Shown: positions 25,388-34,415, numbered from the stretch's first letter. The stretch: DNA of 64,000 nt from Ferruginibacter sp. HRS2-29 (GCF_024343615.1 NZ_RJUB01000015.1:1-64000), one strand, 5' to 3'. The notes: generated from the letters alone by a model not told the origin. Program-made: numbers and translations.

Positions 25388-25474
25388 TCGGTTGAAATGT
25401 CTTTCAAAAATTATAAACTTATATAAAAAGTAGGTTCTCGTGAAAGTAATTGACTATTGACCATTCACTATTGC
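25356..25474. repeat. Inverted pair of AGTGAATGGTC-type repeats
   Basis: The left copy (25356-25386) covers the start codon of the flavoprotein gene. The right copy (25448-25474) is in opposite orientation (TTGACTATTGACCATTCACT). Single copies of the same family are at 24041-24070, 43226-43252 and 48318-48346. Confidence 0.8.
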
Positions 25475-25475
25475 C

Positions 25476-26276
25476 TTAATAGCTCCACGTCAGGTTCGGA
25501 TTCCCCTTCTCTGCCGCTTCAATTTCTTCAAATGAAGAAAGAATGTCCGGTTCGCCTTTGGTGATGCAGACATCATGTTCAAAATGGGCAGATGGTTTAC
25601 GGTCTTTGGTAAGGATCGTCCAGCCATCTTCAAGATGAACTACTTCCTTTACCCCAAGGTTGATCATCGGCTCGATGGCCAATACCATTCCTTCTTTCAG
25701 CTTTGCCCCCGTGCCTCTTTTGCCATAATTAGGCACCTGTGGTTCTTCGTGCAGGTTGCGGCCAACGCCATGTCCTACCAGTTCCCTGACCACACCATAA
25801 CCATGTTTTCTTTCCGTATGCTCCTGGATAGCATTAGCGATATCACCCACACGATTTCCCTGGCGGGCTTTTTTAATTCCGAGATACAATGATTCTTTAG
25901 TAACCCTGAGCAACTGTTTTACTTCATCCGCAATTTCTCCTATAGCGTAAGTGTAAGCACTGTCTCCATGAAAACCATTTTTATAAACGCCGATGTCCAA
26001 TGAAATGATATCGCCACTCTTCAACACGTGTTCGCCGGGAAACCCGTGTACCACCGCTTCATTCATGGAGATGCAGGTAGCATAAGGAAAGCCGTTGTAA
26101 TTTTTAAAAGTTGGTGTGCCGCCATTATCGAGGATAAATTGTTCTACAATATTATTCACCTGCATGGTGGTCATCCCTTCTTTCATCACTTTTGCCGCTT
26201 CGGCATGCGCTTTACCTACCAGCAGGCAGCTGTGGCGCATGATCTCAATTTCTTCTTTCGATTTATACTGTATCAT
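25476..26276 (-). CDS. map: Type I methionine aminopeptidase
   Basis: Removes the initiator methionine from nascent proteins using two metal ions. The 266-residue product has the expected ligands in order: LDIGVYKNGFHGDSAYTY (two Asp), VGHGVGRNLHEEP (His), EGMVLAIEPMI (Glu) and SAHFEHDVCITKGEP (Glu). The frame runs up to a TTG at 26306, but the ATG at 26276 (MIQYKSKEEIEIM) is the family's usual start. It is 73 bp after secY, the classical arrangement, though a hairpin lies in that gap. The genes normally following map (infA, rpmJ, rpsM) are absent here. Confidence 0.95.
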   Translation of the reverse strand: MIQYKSKEEIEIMRHSCLLVGKAHAEAAKVMKEGMTTMQVNNIVEQFILDNGGTPTFKNYNGFPYATCISMNEAVVHGFPGEHVLKSGDIISLDIGVYKNGFHGDSAYTYAIGEIADEVKQLLRVTKESLYLGIKKARQGNRVGDIANAIQEHTERKHGYGVVRELVGHGVGRNLHEEPQVPNYGKRGTGAKLKEGMVLAIEPMINLGVKEVVHLEDGWTILTKDRKPSAHFEHDVCITKGEPDILSSFEEIEAAEKGNPNLTWSY

Positions 26277-26297
26277 CGTGAAATAGTTTATTAAAAG

Positions 26298-26326
26298 AAG
26301 CCCCAACGATTATTTCGTCAGGGCTT
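26298..26326 (-). terminator. Terminator-like hairpin between secY and map
   Basis: On the minus strand AAGCCCTGACGA pairs with TCGTTGGGGCTT (12 bp including two G-U pairs, 5-nt loop), followed by CTTTTAATAAAC. The T run is short, so partial termination or attenuation before map is possible. Confidence 0.55.
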
Positions 26327-26349
26327 TATAAAGTAAGTGTATGTTGTTT

Positions 26350-27684
26350 TTAGATACCAGATGTTACCGCTTGCCTGCCCTGCATCCTTCCACTGCTCAT
26401 CAACCCGTCGTACTGACGCATCAACAACTGTGTTTCGATCTGCTGCAATGTATCGAGAATAACACCTACCATGATCAGCAATGAAGTACCGCCGAAGAAG
26501 GTAGAAAAATTCTGCTGCATACCAAACAATAACTGGATCAATCCGGGCAGGATACCAACAGCCGCGAGTAATACCGCACCTGGCAAAGTGATCCTGTCCA
26601 TGATGGTACCGATGTAATCAGCGGTTGGCTGACCTGGCTTAACACCCGGGATGAAACCGTTGTTACGTTTCAACTCGTCGGCCATCTGTTTTGGATTAAA
26701 GATCAAGGCGGTGTAGAGGAAAGTAAATGCTATCACGCAGACAGAATAAACAACCATATATACCCAGTTGGTATGATCTGTAAAATATTTAGCCCAGCCA
26801 TCACCGGTGAAACCTGTGAAGATGGTAGGTAAGAACAAGATTGCCTGTGCAAAGATGATCGGCATAACGCCGGCAGCGTTCACTTTCAGCGGCAGGAAGT
26901 TCCTTGCTCCACCGAACTGGCGGTTACCAACGATCTGTTTTGCATAGTTCACCGGAACTTTTCTTGTACCCTGAACCAGCATGATCAATCCCATGATGAT
27001 ACCGATCAGGAGCAATATTTCTACGAGGATGAACAAAAGTCCACCTGCGCCCCTTGTGGTACGTGCTGCCCATTCCTGGCCGATGGCTTCAGGGAAACGT
27101 GCAAGGATACCGATCATGATGATGAGAGAAGTACCGTTACCCAACCCTTTATCAGTGATCTTTTCACCTAACCACATTACGAATAATGTACCTACGGTGA
27201 GGATGATGATAGTTGAAGGCAGGAACAAAGCGCTGTATCCCGGGATAAGAGCATCTTTAATTGCAGGACTGTTAAGGTACCCGATGTATGCGCCAGCCTG
27301 GAAAGCTGTAACAATCACTGTCAGGTAACGGGTCCATTGGTTGATTTTTTTTCTGCCGCTTTCTCCTTCCTTCTGGATTTTCGCCATTTGTGGTACCAGG
27401 ATGGTAACCAGCTGCATGAAGATGGAAGCGGAAATGTATGGCATGATACCTAATGCGAAGATGGATGCTTTAGAGAATGCACCACCTACGAATGCATCCA
27501 GCAAACCAAGCATCCCTGACTGGGCGCTCTTATGCAAGGCATCGAGTTTATTCGGATCTATCCCCGGAAGAATGATGTAAGAACCAACGCGGTAGATAAA
27601 AAGCAATACGAGTGTAAAAACTATTTTATTTCGCAGTTCCTCAATGCTCCAGATATTCTTTAATGTTGTAACAAACTTCTTCAC
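26350..27684 (-). CDS. secY: Preprotein translocase subunit SecY
   Basis: Channel-forming subunit of the Sec translocon in the inner membrane. The 444-residue product has ten hydrophobic helices. The N-terminal helix and plug region read RVGSYIILPGIDPNKLDAL and GGAFSKASIFALGIMPYISA, and the conserved cytoplasmic loops include MWLGEKITDKGLGNGTSLII and RKVPVNYAKQIVGNRQFGG. Length is normal. It is preceded by rplO across a gap that holds a strong terminator-like hairpin, and followed by map. Confidence 0.97.
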   Translation of the reverse strand: MKKFVTTLKNIWSIEELRNKIVFTLVLLFIYRVGSYIILPGIDPNKLDALHKSAQSGMLGLLDAFVGGAFSKASIFALGIMPYISASIFMQLVTILVPQMAKIQKEGESGRKKINQWTRYLTVIVTAFQAGAYIGYLNSPAIKDALIPGYSALFLPSTIIILTVGTLFVMWLGEKITDKGLGNGTSLIIMIGILARFPEAIGQEWAARTTRGAGGLLFILVEILLLIGIIMGLIMLVQGTRKVPVNYAKQIVGNRQFGGARNFLPLKVNAAGVMPIIFAQAILFLPTIFTGFTGDGWAKYFTDHTNWVYMVVYSVCVIAFTFLYTALIFNPKQMADELKRNNGFIPGVKPGQPTADYIGTIMDRITLPGAVLLAAVGILPGLIQLLFGMQQNFSTFFGGTSLLIMVGVILDTLQQIETQLLMRQYDGLMSSGRMQGRQAVTSGI

Positions 27685-27723
27685 GAATTATAATCGGTTT
27701 AAATATTGTTCTAAAAGTAAAAA

Positions 27724-27744
27724 TACCCCGCTACTCGCGGGGTA
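27724..27744 (-). terminator. Intrinsic-terminator-like hairpin between rplO and secY
   Basis: Minus-strand TACCCCGC-GAGTA-GCGGGGTA (8-bp stem, 5-nt loop) runs directly into TTTTTACTTTTAG. It has the form of a complete intrinsic terminator inside the spc cluster. Confidence 0.7.
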
Positions 27745-27759
27745 ACAAATATCGTGAAA

Positions 27760-28209
27760 TTATTTCACTATTTCAACAGTACCGCCGGCTGCTTCAATTG
27801 CTGATTTAGCTTTTTCGCTAATGGCGTTTACTTTGAAAGCGAACTTACCTTTGATCTCACCATTACCCAACACTTTCAGCAGGTCTGTCTGGCTCAACAG
27901 GCTGTTGATGTAAAGTGTTTCCGGGCTGATCTCAGTGAAACCGTATTTTTCAGCAAGCTGATCTACCTGTCCGATGTTGATCACTTTGTAATCTACACGG
28001 TTGATATTAGTGAAACCACGTTTTGGTATACGACGCTGAATTGGCATCTGTCCACCTTCGTGAGCTTTTTTGCTTTTGTAACCTGCACGGCTCTGACCAC
28101 CTTTGTTACCTTTTGTAGAGGTACCACCTTTACCACTTGCCTCACCACGGCCGATACGTTTTTCTTTGTGCGTTGCGCCTTTTGCAGGCTTAAGAGAATG
28201 TAAATTCAT
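27760..28209 (-). CDS. rplO: 50S ribosomal protein L15
   Basis: Late-assembling protein of the large subunit contacting 23S rRNA. The 149-residue product has the glycine- and basic-rich N-terminus (GRGEASGKGGTSTKGNKGGQ) and the conserved FEGGQ-like element, here HEGGQMPIQRRIPKRGF. It lies between rpmD and secY in standard order. The gap to rpmD holds a perfect 31-bp inverted repeat, and the gap to secY holds a terminator-like hairpin. Confidence 0.97.
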   Translation of the reverse strand: MNLHSLKPAKGATHKEKRIGRGEASGKGGTSTKGNKGGQSRAGYKSKKAHEGGQMPIQRRIPKRGFTNINRVDYKVINIGQVDQLAEKYGFTEISPETLYINSLLSQTDLLKVLGNGEIKGKFAFKVNAISEKAKSAIEAAGGTVEIVK

Positions 28210-28254
28210 TGTTGTTGATTTTTGACTTACGGGGTATCACCCCTCGCGTTAATT

Positions 28255-28337
28255 AATTACGAATTATCAATTACGAATTACGAATTATCTTCTCAACGGG
28301 AACTACATTCGTAATTCGTAATTGATAATTCGTAATT
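28255..28337. repeat. Perfect 31-bp inverted repeat between rplO and rpmD
   Basis: Arms 28255-28285 and 28307-28337 are exact reverse complements, built from AATTACGAATT words, with a 21-nt loop. The stem is A/T-rich. It occupies nearly the whole spacer between two cotranscribed ribosomal genes. Confidence 0.95.
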
Positions 28338-28341
28338 GCTT

Positions 28342-28524
28342 TTATTTTACTTCTTCCACTTTCACCAGGTGGTTCACTTTAGTGACCATGCCCAGGATCT
28401 GCGGAGTAGCTTCTACTTCTACAGTAGCGTTGATTTTTTTCAAACCCAAAGCCACCATTGTTCTTTTCTGGCGCTCTGACCGGTCGATCACGCTTTTCAC
28501 CTGTGTTACTTTAATCTTTGCCAT
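28342..28524 (-). CDS. rpmD: 50S ribosomal protein L30
   Basis: A 60-residue protein with the L30 pattern: MAKIKVTQVKSVIDRSERQK, then TMVALGLKKINATVEVEATP and MVTKVNHLVKVEEV. The bacterial short form, positioned rpsE-rpmD-rplO as usual. Its upstream gap carries five tandem GTATGAT-type heptamers. Confidence 0.96.
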   Translation of the reverse strand: MAKIKVTQVKSVIDRSERQKRTMVALGLKKINATVEVEATPQILGMVTKVNHLVKVEEVK

Positions 28525-28534
28525 TTTCTTTAAT

Positions 28535-28569
28535 GTATGATGTATGATGTAGGATGTATGATGTGTGAT
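28535..28569. repeat. Heptamer tandem repeat GTATGAT x5 between rpmD and rpsE
   Basis: GTATGAT, GTATGAT, GTAGGAT, GTATGAT, GTGTGAT in direct succession. CATCATACAT at 28584-28593 is complementary to part of it, so a hairpin can form. Confidence 0.85.
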
Positions 28570-28598
28570 GGAAGAAGATCAACCATCATACATTTGTA

Positions 28599-29117
28599 TT
28601 ATCCGTTAAATACTTTCTTTAATGATACGTTGCGGATCTTAGCTACTGCGATTGGTTCACGCAAAGTTGCCAAAGCTTTTACTGTTGCTTTCACTACGTT
28701 TGCAGGATTAGCAGAACCAAGGTTCTTCGCCAATACGTCGGTGATACCAGCGCTTTCCAAAACCGCACGCATGCTACCTCCGGCGATAACGCCAGTACCA
28801 TGGGCTGCTGGTTTTATCAGCACCTTTGCAGCACCTTCTTTGGTGAACTGCTCGTGAGGAATAGTACCGTGCATAACCGGAACCCTGATCAGGTTCTTCT
28901 TAGCATCTTCGATACCTTTTGTGATAGCTTCCTGAACCTCTTTAGCTTTGCCAAGGCCATGGCCTACAACACCAGCTTCGTTACCAACAACCACCAGGGC
29001 AGAAAAGCTGAACGCACGTCCACCTTTGGTTGTCTTTACAACACGGTTGATCGCTACTACCTTTTCTTTCAACTCAAGGTCACCAGCTTTCATTTTATTT
29101 GTTATTACGTTTGACAT
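28599..29117 (-). CDS. rpsE: 30S ribosomal protein S5
   Basis: Small-subunit protein near the mRNA entry and decoding regions, important for accuracy. The 172-residue product has the RNA-binding N-terminal domain ([20 protein letters not shown]), [12 protein letters not shown] and [19 protein letters not shown]. Standard length and position between rplR and rpmD. Confidence 0.97.
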   Translation of the reverse strand: MSNVITNKMKAGDLELKEKVVAINRVVKTTKGGRAFSFSALVVVGNEAGVVGHGLGKAKEVQEAITKGIEDAKKNLIRVPVMHGTIPHEQFTKEGAAKVLIKPAAHGTGVIAGGSMRAVLESAGITDVLAKNLGSANPANVVKATVKALATLREPIAVAKIRNVSLKKVFNG

Positions 29118-29144
29118 TTAAACCTATTTAATTTTTTCTTTTAA

Positions 29145-29501
29145 TTAAAATTCCAGACCAGCTTCCCTTGCGCCGTCAGCTACTGCTTTAACGCGTCCGT
29201 GGTAGATGTAACCGCTACGATCGAAGATCACTTTTTTTACACCCAGTTCGGTTGCTTTCCTTCCGATAGCTTCACCAACCAGTTTGCTTTTTTCGATCTT
29301 CGGTGCTTTCTGGGCACTGATATCTTTCTGACGGGAAGATGCTGCCGCGATGGTTACACCGTTTGCATCATCTATCAATTGTGCATAGATATCGCTGTTG
29401 CTCCTGAAAACTGTAAGACGTGGAGCTGCGGCAGTTCCGCTGATCTTTTTGCGGATACGGTACCTGATCTTTTGTCTTGCGCTTGATTTACTGTTACTCA
29501 T
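29145..29501 (-). CDS. rplR: 50S ribosomal protein L18
   Basis: 5S rRNA-binding protein of the central protuberance. The 118-residue product has the basic start RQKIRYRIRKKISGTAAAPR, LTVFRSNSDIYAQLIDDANG, and the C-terminal VIFDRSGYIYHGRVKAVADG. The order rplF-rplR-rpsE is canonical. Confidence 0.97.
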   Translation of the reverse strand: MSNSKSSARQKIRYRIRKKISGTAAAPRLTVFRSNSDIYAQLIDDANGVTIAAASSRQKDISAQKAPKIEKSKLVGEAIGRKATELGVKKVIFDRSGYIYHGRVKAVADGAREAGLEF

Positions 29502-29556
29502 TGTATTTTATTTTGCGATTCCCGATACTGCCGGAAATTCAGTTGATTAGTTGTTA

Positions 29557-30111
29557 TTATTTACCAGCAGATTTACCAGCTTTCCTACGTAATACTTCAC
29601 CCACGAATTTAACACCCTTCCCTTTGTATGGTTCTGGTTTACGTAAGCTGCGTATTTTAGCACATACCTGGCCCAACAGCTGTTTGTCGATACTCTGCAA
29701 AGTGATGATCGGGTTCTTCCCTTTTTCCTGAGCTGTAGCGATAGTCAGTTCTTTTGGTATTTCCAACACGATGTTGTGAGAGTACCCCAAAGCAAGGTCA
29801 AGCAGGTTGCCCTGGTTAGATGCTTTGTAACCCACACCCACCAATTCAAGTTCTTTTTTAAAACCTTCAGTAACACCTTTTACCATGTTGCTGATCAATG
29901 AACGGTACAGACCGTGCATTGCCCTGTGGCGGATCTGGTCTGTAGGACGTACGAATTCTACAGTTTCACCTTTTACTTCTACTTTAATATCCCTGTCGAT
30001 GGTTTGTTTCAACTCACCTTTAGGACCTTTTACGGTTACGATATTATCCGGGCTAACTGTGATGGTAACACCACTTGTTATGCTTACCGGCTTTTTACCA
30101 ATTCTAGACAT
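29557..30111 (-). CDS. rplF: 50S ribosomal protein L6
   Basis: Large-subunit protein near the factor-binding site. The 184-residue product begins MSRIGKKPVSITSGVTITV and contains VTEGFKKELELVGVGYKASN, where the two homologous domains join, and ends with the basic signature RSLRKPEPYKGKGVKF. Normal length and place between rpsH and rplR. Confidence 0.97.
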   Translation of the reverse strand: MSRIGKKPVSITSGVTITVSPDNIVTVKGPKGELKQTIDRDIKVEVKGETVEFVRPTDQIRHRAMHGLYRSLISNMVKGVTEGFKKELELVGVGYKASNQGNLLDLALGYSHNIVLEIPKELTIATAQEKGKNPIITLQSIDKQLLGQVCAKIRSLRKPEPYKGKGVKFVGEVLRRKAGKSAGK

Positions 30112-30225
30112 AGTCGATTTTTGTTTTTTGTTATGAAAGATGGTCTGTGTTCAGCCACGACTAAGAGGCTTAATTATCGGACCAGTATATTTAACGGTCC
30201 CAACTGTACAGTCGGGACCATTGTA

Positions 30226-30624
30226 TTAATAAATGTTACACAAAACTTCACCACCTACATTCTGAGCTTTTGCTTCTTTATCAGTCATTACACCTTTAGA
30301 TGTAGAGATGATGGCAACGCCCAAACCATTTTTCACACGTTTGAAGTCTTCTGGTTTTGCGTAAGTACGCAAACCCGGACGGCTGACCCTTTCGAGGCTC
30401 TGGATAACCGGTAATTTGGTAGATGGATCATATTTCAAAGCGATCTTGATAACGCCTTGTTTGCTGTCATCTTCAAATTTATATTTCAAAATGTACCCTT
30501 TATCGTACAAAATTTCAGTGATACGTTTTTTCAGGTTGCTTGCAGGAATTTCCACAATACGGTGATTAGCCATCTGTGCGTTACGAATTCTTGTCAAATA
30601 ATCTGCAATTGGATCAGTAACCAT
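30226..30624 (-). CDS. rpsH: 30S ribosomal protein S8
   Basis: Primary 16S rRNA-binding protein of the central domain. In Escherichia coli it represses the spc operon by binding L5 mRNA. The 132-residue product starts [20 protein letters not shown] and ends with [19 protein letters not shown], the conserved C-terminal RNA-binding signature. The gap to rpsN holds CCCCCTTCAGGGGG-type repeats. Confidence 0.97.
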   Translation of the reverse strand: MVTDPIADYLTRIRNAQMANHRIVEIPASNLKKRITEILYDKGYILKYKFEDDSKQGVIKIALKYDPSTKLPVIQSLERVSRPGLRTYAKPEDFKRVKNGLGVAIISTSKGVMTDKEAKAQNVGGEVLCNIY

Positions 30625-30677
30625 TGTTATTTCTGTTAATTGATTTAATAATTTTTTTACAATGCGATATCCTCGTT

Positions 30678-30699
30678 CCCCCTTCAGGGGGTCAGGGGG
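30678..30699. repeat. CCCCCTTCAGGGGG palindrome between rpsN and rpsH
   Basis: CCCCC and GGGGG around TTCA, then TCAGGGGG again. A shorter relative (CCCCTTCAGGGGTCAGGGG) stands at 36296-36314 before rplW's stop codon. Confidence 0.75.
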
Positions 30700-30701
30700 T
30701 A

Positions 30702-30971
30702 TTACCAGCTGGCTTTAGTTACACCTGGAATTTTACCTTGTACTGCCATGTCCCTGAACATGATACGGCTGATCCCGAAATGACGCATATAACCTCTCCC
30801 ACGGCCGGTAAGCTGGCAACGGTTTTTAAGGCGAACCGGTGAAGCGTTCTTAGGCAGCAGATCTAATGCTGCGTAATCACCTGCTTCTTTTAATGCTGCT
30901 CTTTTTTCTGCAAACTTCGCAACAATAACTGCTCTTTTCCTTTGCCTGGCTTGTATTGATTTTTTTGCCAT
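30702..30971 (-). CDS. rpsN: 30S ribosomal protein S14, zinc-independent form
   Basis: Protein of the 30S head. The 89-residue product ends with the conserved [20 protein letters not shown] and [19 protein letters not shown]. The four zinc cysteines of the short form are absent, so this is the longer zinc-free type and would not depend on zinc supply. It lies between rplE and rpsH as usual. Confidence 0.96.
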   Translation of the reverse strand: MAKKSIQARQRKRAVIVAKFAEKRAALKEAGDYAALDLLPKNASPVRLKNRCQLTGRGRGYMRHFGISRIMFRDMAVQGKIPGVTKASW

Positions 30972-31001
30972 AATTGTTTTTTATTAAAAACTTATTCTTA
31001 A

Positions 31002-31568
31002 TTATTTTTTTACATTCTTAAACGGCATACCCAGCTCTTTCAACAATTCGTAAGCTTCTTCGTTGGTATTAGCTGTAGTTACGAAAGTGATGTCAAGACC
31101 TGTGATCTTATTTACCTTATCGATATCGATCTCAGGGAAAATGATCTGTTCGGTAACACCCAGTGTATAGTTTCCACGGCCATCGAATGCTTTATCATTG
31201 ATGCCTTTGAAATCACGTACACGTGGCAGGGAAACGGATACCAGCCTGTCCAGGAACTCATACATTTTCACACCACGCAAAGTAACACGAGCGCCGATCG
31301 GCATGTTCTTACGCAGTTTGAAGTTTGAGATATCCTTCTTGGACATGGTAGCTACTGCTTTCTGACCAGTGATGTTTGTCAGCTCATCGATGGCAACATC
31401 AATCAGCTTCTTATCAGTTACTGCGCCGTTCACACCACGATTCAAACAAATCTTGGTCAGCTTAGGAGCCTGCATTACAGTTTTGTAACTGAATTTTTTC
31501 ATTAGAGCAGGTATCACTTCTGAAGTGTACTTATCTGCTAATCTTGGGTTGTTTGTTTTTGTGCTCAT
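31002..31568 (-). CDS. rplE: 50S ribosomal protein L5
   Basis: Binds 5S rRNA and helps form the bridge to the 30S head. The 188-residue product contains [17 protein letters not shown], the [20 protein letters not shown] region, the [16 protein letters not shown] motif and [19 protein letters not shown]. Its start codon overlaps the last base of the rplX stop codon by one base (31568), implying coupled translation. Confidence 0.97.
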   Translation of the reverse strand: MSTKTNNPRLADKYTSEVIPALMKKFSYKTVMQAPKLTKICLNRGVNGAVTDKKLIDVAIDELTNITGQKAVATMSKKDISNFKLRKNMPIGARVTLRGVKMYEFLDRLVSVSLPRVRDFKGINDKAFDGRGNYTLGVTEQIIFPEIDIDKVNKITGLDITFVTTANTNEEAYELLKELGMPFKNVKK

Positions 31569-31906
31569 TATTTGATTACCTCCCCTGATTTTTTAGCTAT
31601 ACGAACTAGTTTACCATTTTCGCGGGTGCGTTTTACCTTGCTGGGTGCGCCTGCTTTAGCATCCCAAAGCATAACGTTGCTGATAGCAATCGGTGCTTCT
31701 ACTTTTACGATACCGCCTTTGGTGTTCTGTGCGGTAGGCTTAGTGTGCTTGGTTACGATGTTTACACCTTCCACCAATACACGGGCTTTATCGATGATCA
31801 CTTCCAACACTTTACGTGGTTTCTTCAGGTCCTTATCTTCACCAGTAATGACTACTACTGAATCACCTTTTTTAATGTTGAACTTTGGTTTAAATCTTGT
31901 ACTCAT
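31568..31906 (-). CDS. rplX: 50S ribosomal protein L24
   Basis: Assembly-initiating protein binding the 5' domain of 23S rRNA. The 112-residue product has the KOW motif [20 protein letters not shown] and [14 protein letters not shown]. Standard position between rplN and rplE, with a one-base overlap with rplE. Confidence 0.97.
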   Translation of the reverse strand: MSTRFKPKFNIKKGDSVVVITGEDKDLKKPRKVLEVIIDKARVLVEGVNIVTKHTKPTAQNTKGGIVKVEAPIAISNVMLWDAKAGAPSKVKRTRENGKLVRIAKKSGEVIK

Positions 31907-31916
31907 TGTTTATCTA

Positions 31917-31945
31917 TTTGCAAACCTGCAAATATGCAGGCCGCA
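31917..31945. repeat. TGCAAA-type short repeats between rplX and rplN
   Basis: TTTGCAAACCTGCAAATATGCAGG repeats the word TGCAAA and resembles the longer TGCAAAT cluster at 32988-33077. Confidence 0.5.
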
Positions 31946-31972
31946 TATTTCAGATTCATGTTGTTTTTTAAA

Positions 31973-32341
31973 TTATAACACTTCAGGAGCAAGAGAAATG
32001 ATCTTCATGTAACCTTTATCCCTCAATTCGCGGGCTACCGGGCCGAAGATACGTGTACCTCTTGGTTCGTCTGAGTTATTCAGTAATACAACCGCGTTGT
32101 CATCAAAACGGATGTAAGAACCATCTTTACGACGCAATTTGTTCTTTGTCCTTACGATAACAGCTTTACTAACTGTACCTTTTTTAACACCACCTGCAGG
32201 CATGGCATCTTTTACAGTCACAACGATCTTATCGCCGATCTTTGCGTAATCCTGGCCGCTGTTACCAAGTACACGGATACACAATACCTCTTTGGCACCA
32301 CTGTTGTCCGCTACGTTTAGTCTACTTTCTTGCTGAATCAT
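31973..32341 (-). CDS. rplN: 50S ribosomal protein L14
   Basis: Large-subunit protein at the intersubunit bridge B8. The 122-residue product begins [19 protein letters not shown], contains [18 protein letters not shown] and [20 protein letters not shown], and ends SLAPEVL. All are strong L14 signatures. It lies between rpsQ and rplX. Confidence 0.98.
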   Translation of the reverse strand: MIQQESRLNVADNSGAKEVLCIRVLGNSGQDYAKIGDKIVVTVKDAMPAGGVKKGTVSKAVIVRTKNKLRRKDGSYIRFDDNAVVLLNNSDEPRGTRIFGPVARELRDKGYMKIISLAPEVL

Positions 32342-32451
32342 TTTTCTATTTTTATGACCTGCGATGATCGCATCCAGATCAGTTTAAACTTTTATTAAGT
32401 AAAGCGGCAGTAAGAATTTGCATTCCGGATCCGCCGATCGAACGAATAGTA

Positions 32452-32736
32452 TTATTTTACTTTTTCGATCACTTCTACCAATCTCCAACGTTTTGTTTTG
32501 CTCATAGGGCGGGCTTCCATGATACGAACTGTATCACCGATGCTGCACTCGTTCTTTTCGTCATGAGCATGAAAACTGGTGGTTTTCTTTACGAATTTTC
32601 CGTAAAGCGGATGTTTTACTTTCCTTTCCACTTTAACAGTGATGGTTTTATCCATTTTGTTGCTGGATACCACACCTGTCCTGGTTTTCCTTAAATTCCT
32701 TTCAACGCTTGTTGTAGTTGCTGTTGCTTCCATCAT
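32452..32736 (-). CDS. rpsQ: 30S ribosomal protein S17
   Basis: Primary 16S rRNA-binding protein with an OB fold. The 94-residue product contains [20 protein letters not shown] and [20 protein letters not shown]. The N-terminal dozen residues ([12 protein letters not shown]) are an extra tail; the second Met is an equally good start. It lies 16 bp after rpmC. Confidence 0.97.
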   Translation of the reverse strand: MMEATATTTSVERNLRKTRTGVVSSNKMDKTITVKVERKVKHPLYGKFVKKTTSFHAHDEKNECSIGDTVRIMEARPMSKTKRWRLVEVIEKVK

Positions 32737-32752
32737 TTATTATTTTATTGGA

Positions 32753-32962
32753 TTAAGCTCCAATTTGTGTTTTGCGTAATTGAGTTTTTAAACGTGCTAT
32801 ATCCCTCCTCAAAGAACGGATGCTCTGAGGATTTTCAAGCGGAGCGATCGCATGAGCAAAACTTAATTTTTTCATACGCAACTCATCTTCCTGGATCTTT
32901 GCTATCAGTTCTGCCTCACTCAATCCAGTCAGGCTTTTTTGGAAATCAACTTTTTTAGACAT
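32753..32962 (-). CDS. rpmC: 50S ribosomal protein L29
   Basis: A helical protein at the peptide exit tunnel. The 69-residue product has LSEAELIAKIQEDELRMKKL and the signature LENPQSIRSLRRDIARLKTQ. The upstream gap to rplP is 115 bp and contains TGCAAAT repeats. Confidence 0.95.
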   Translation of the reverse strand: MSKKVDFQKSLTGLSEAELIAKIQEDELRMKKLSFAHAIAPLENPQSIRSLRRDIARLKTQLRKTQIGA

Positions 32963-32987
32963 TTTGTTTATTATTTGATATTCTGTA

Positions 32988-33077
32988 AAATGTGCAAATC
33001 TGCAAATGGGCCGATGTGCAAATCAGTGTGCGGTCTGTGCACTTTTGCTAGTTGCAAATGTGCACTTCTGCAAATTA
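32988..33077. repeat. TGTGCAAATCTGCAAAT repeat cluster between rplP and rpmC
   Basis: Words TGTGCAAATCTGCAAATG, GATGTGCAAATC, GTTGCAAATGTGCAC and TCTGCAAAT recur. GTGCAC-type palindromes (33037, 33060) are included. It fills most of a 115-bp spacer in an operon. Confidence 0.7.
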
Positions 33078-33503
33078 TTAGGCTGTTGCGTTATAATCCC
33101 TGCTTACGATGAACTTGGTAAGGATCGGTAATTTCTGAGCAGCCAATGCAAATGCATGCTTTGCTACTTCTTCGGTTACACCATCCGCTTCAAACAGGAT
33201 ACGGCCTGGTTGTACGATAGCTGCCCAACCTTCAGGGTTACCTTTACCTTTACCCATCCTCACTTCAGCTGGTTTTGCAGTGATCGGTTTATCCGGGAAT
33301 ATCCTGATCCATACATTACCTTCTCTTTTCATCGCACGCGTCATTGCCTGACGGGCACTTTCAATTTGTCTGCTGGTAAGCCAAACACTGTCAAGGGCTT
33401 TCAAACCAAAGGTTCCAAAAGCTAAGGTAGCACCACGTTTAGTGTCTCCCTTCATTCTGCCTTTTTGTGTTTTCCTGTGTTTGGTTCTTTTTGGTGATAA
33501 CAT
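33078..33503 (-). CDS. rplP: 50S ribosomal protein L16
   Basis: Protein close to the A-site tRNA and factor-binding region. The 141-residue product has [37 protein letters not shown] and [20 protein letters not shown]. Order rpsC-rplP-rpmC is canonical. Confidence 0.98.
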   Translation of the reverse strand: MLSPKRTKHRKTQKGRMKGDTKRGATLAFGTFGLKALDSVWLTSRQIESARQAMTRAMKREGNVWIRIFPDKPITAKPAEVRMGKGKGNPEGWAAIVQPGRILFEADGVTEEVAKHAFALAAQKLPILTKFIVSRDYNATA

Positions 33504-33570
33504 TTTATATCAGTTTAGAGTTGAGAGATCAGTGTTCAGAGTTACCTTTTCTAACACCTGCTCTCCACAA

Positions 33571-33600
33571 TTTTTAATTCTTAATTTTTAATTCTTAATT
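33571..33600. repeat. TTTTTAATTCTTAA tandem pair between rpsC and rplP
   Basis: Two exact 14-bp direct copies ending just before the rpsC stop codon. The same words recur at 24130-24151, 39525-39550, 40283-40318 and 40439-40470. Confidence 0.8.
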
Positions 33601-33605
33601 GAGCA

Positions 33606-34415
33606 TTAGCGCCTTCCGCCCTGTGCACCGCCGCGTGAGCCACCCTGGCCACCACCTCTGCGGTCACCACCACGGTCTCCGCCCCTGCGGTCGCCGCCAC
33701 GGTCATCCCTGCGGTCGAATCCACCTGGCCTTTCCGGTCCATCGTTCTTACCACCGGCAAGTACGTTCGGGTTAAGATCCCTTTTACCAAGTACTTCACC
33801 TTTACAGATCCATACTTTGATACCTATTTTACCATATACAGTCAGGGCAAATACATTTGCATAATCGATATCCATACGCAAAGTATGCAACGGTGTACGG
33901 CCTTGTTTGATTTCTTCGCTGCGAGCGATCTCAGCACCACCCAAACGACCACCAACTTTTACTTTGATACCTTCTGCACCCATACGGAGAGCTGAAGCGA
34001 TCGCCATTTTGATAGCACGTTTGTAGTTGATACGATTTTCCAATTGACGGGCAATTGTATCTGCAACAATGTTTGCATCCAGTTCAGGGCGACGGATCTC
34101 GAGGATGTTGATCTGCACGTCTTCTTTACCACACAGTTTCTTCAACTCTTCTTTGATACGATCCACTTCGCCACCACCTTTACCAATGATGATACCTGGT
34201 TTGGAGGTGTGGATAGTAACGATCAGTTTGTTAAGCGTACGCTCAATAACGATCTTAGCGATACCACCTTTGTTGATACGAGCGTTCAGGTAATTCCTGA
34301 TCTTATCGTCCTCGATCAATTTGTTGGCGTAGTCTTTTTTGTGAGCATACCAGTTACTATCCCAACCACGTATGATCCCTAACCTTTGACCTATCGGATT
34401 TGCTTTCTGACCCAT
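33606..34415 (-). CDS. rpsC: 30S ribosomal protein S3 with RGG-rich tail
   Basis: Part of the mRNA entry tunnel of the 30S subunit. The N-terminal KH domain shows [18 protein letters not shown], and the C-terminal domain shows [19 protein letters not shown] and [19 protein letters not shown], as in all S3 proteins. Unusually, about 46 residues follow (from about 224 to 269), almost entirely Gly, Arg and Asp in DRRGGDRGG-like repeats, ending QGGRR. Such RGG tails often bind RNA; here it could extend along the mRNA path, which is inference. Ordinary S3 lacks most of this tail. Confidence 0.96.
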   Translation of the reverse strand: MGQKANPIGQRLGIIRGWDSNWYAHKKDYANKLIEDDKIRNYLNARINKGGIAKIVIERTLNKLIVTIHTSKPGIIIGKGGGEVDRIKEELKKLCGKEDVQINILEIRRPELDANIVADTIARQLENRINYKRAIKMAIASALRMGAEGIKVKVGGRLGGAEIARSEEIKQGRTPLHTLRMDIDYANVFALTVYGKIGIKVWICKGEVLGKRDLNPNVLAGGKNDGPERPGGFDRRDDRGGDRRGGDRGGDRRGGGQGGSRGGAQGGRR

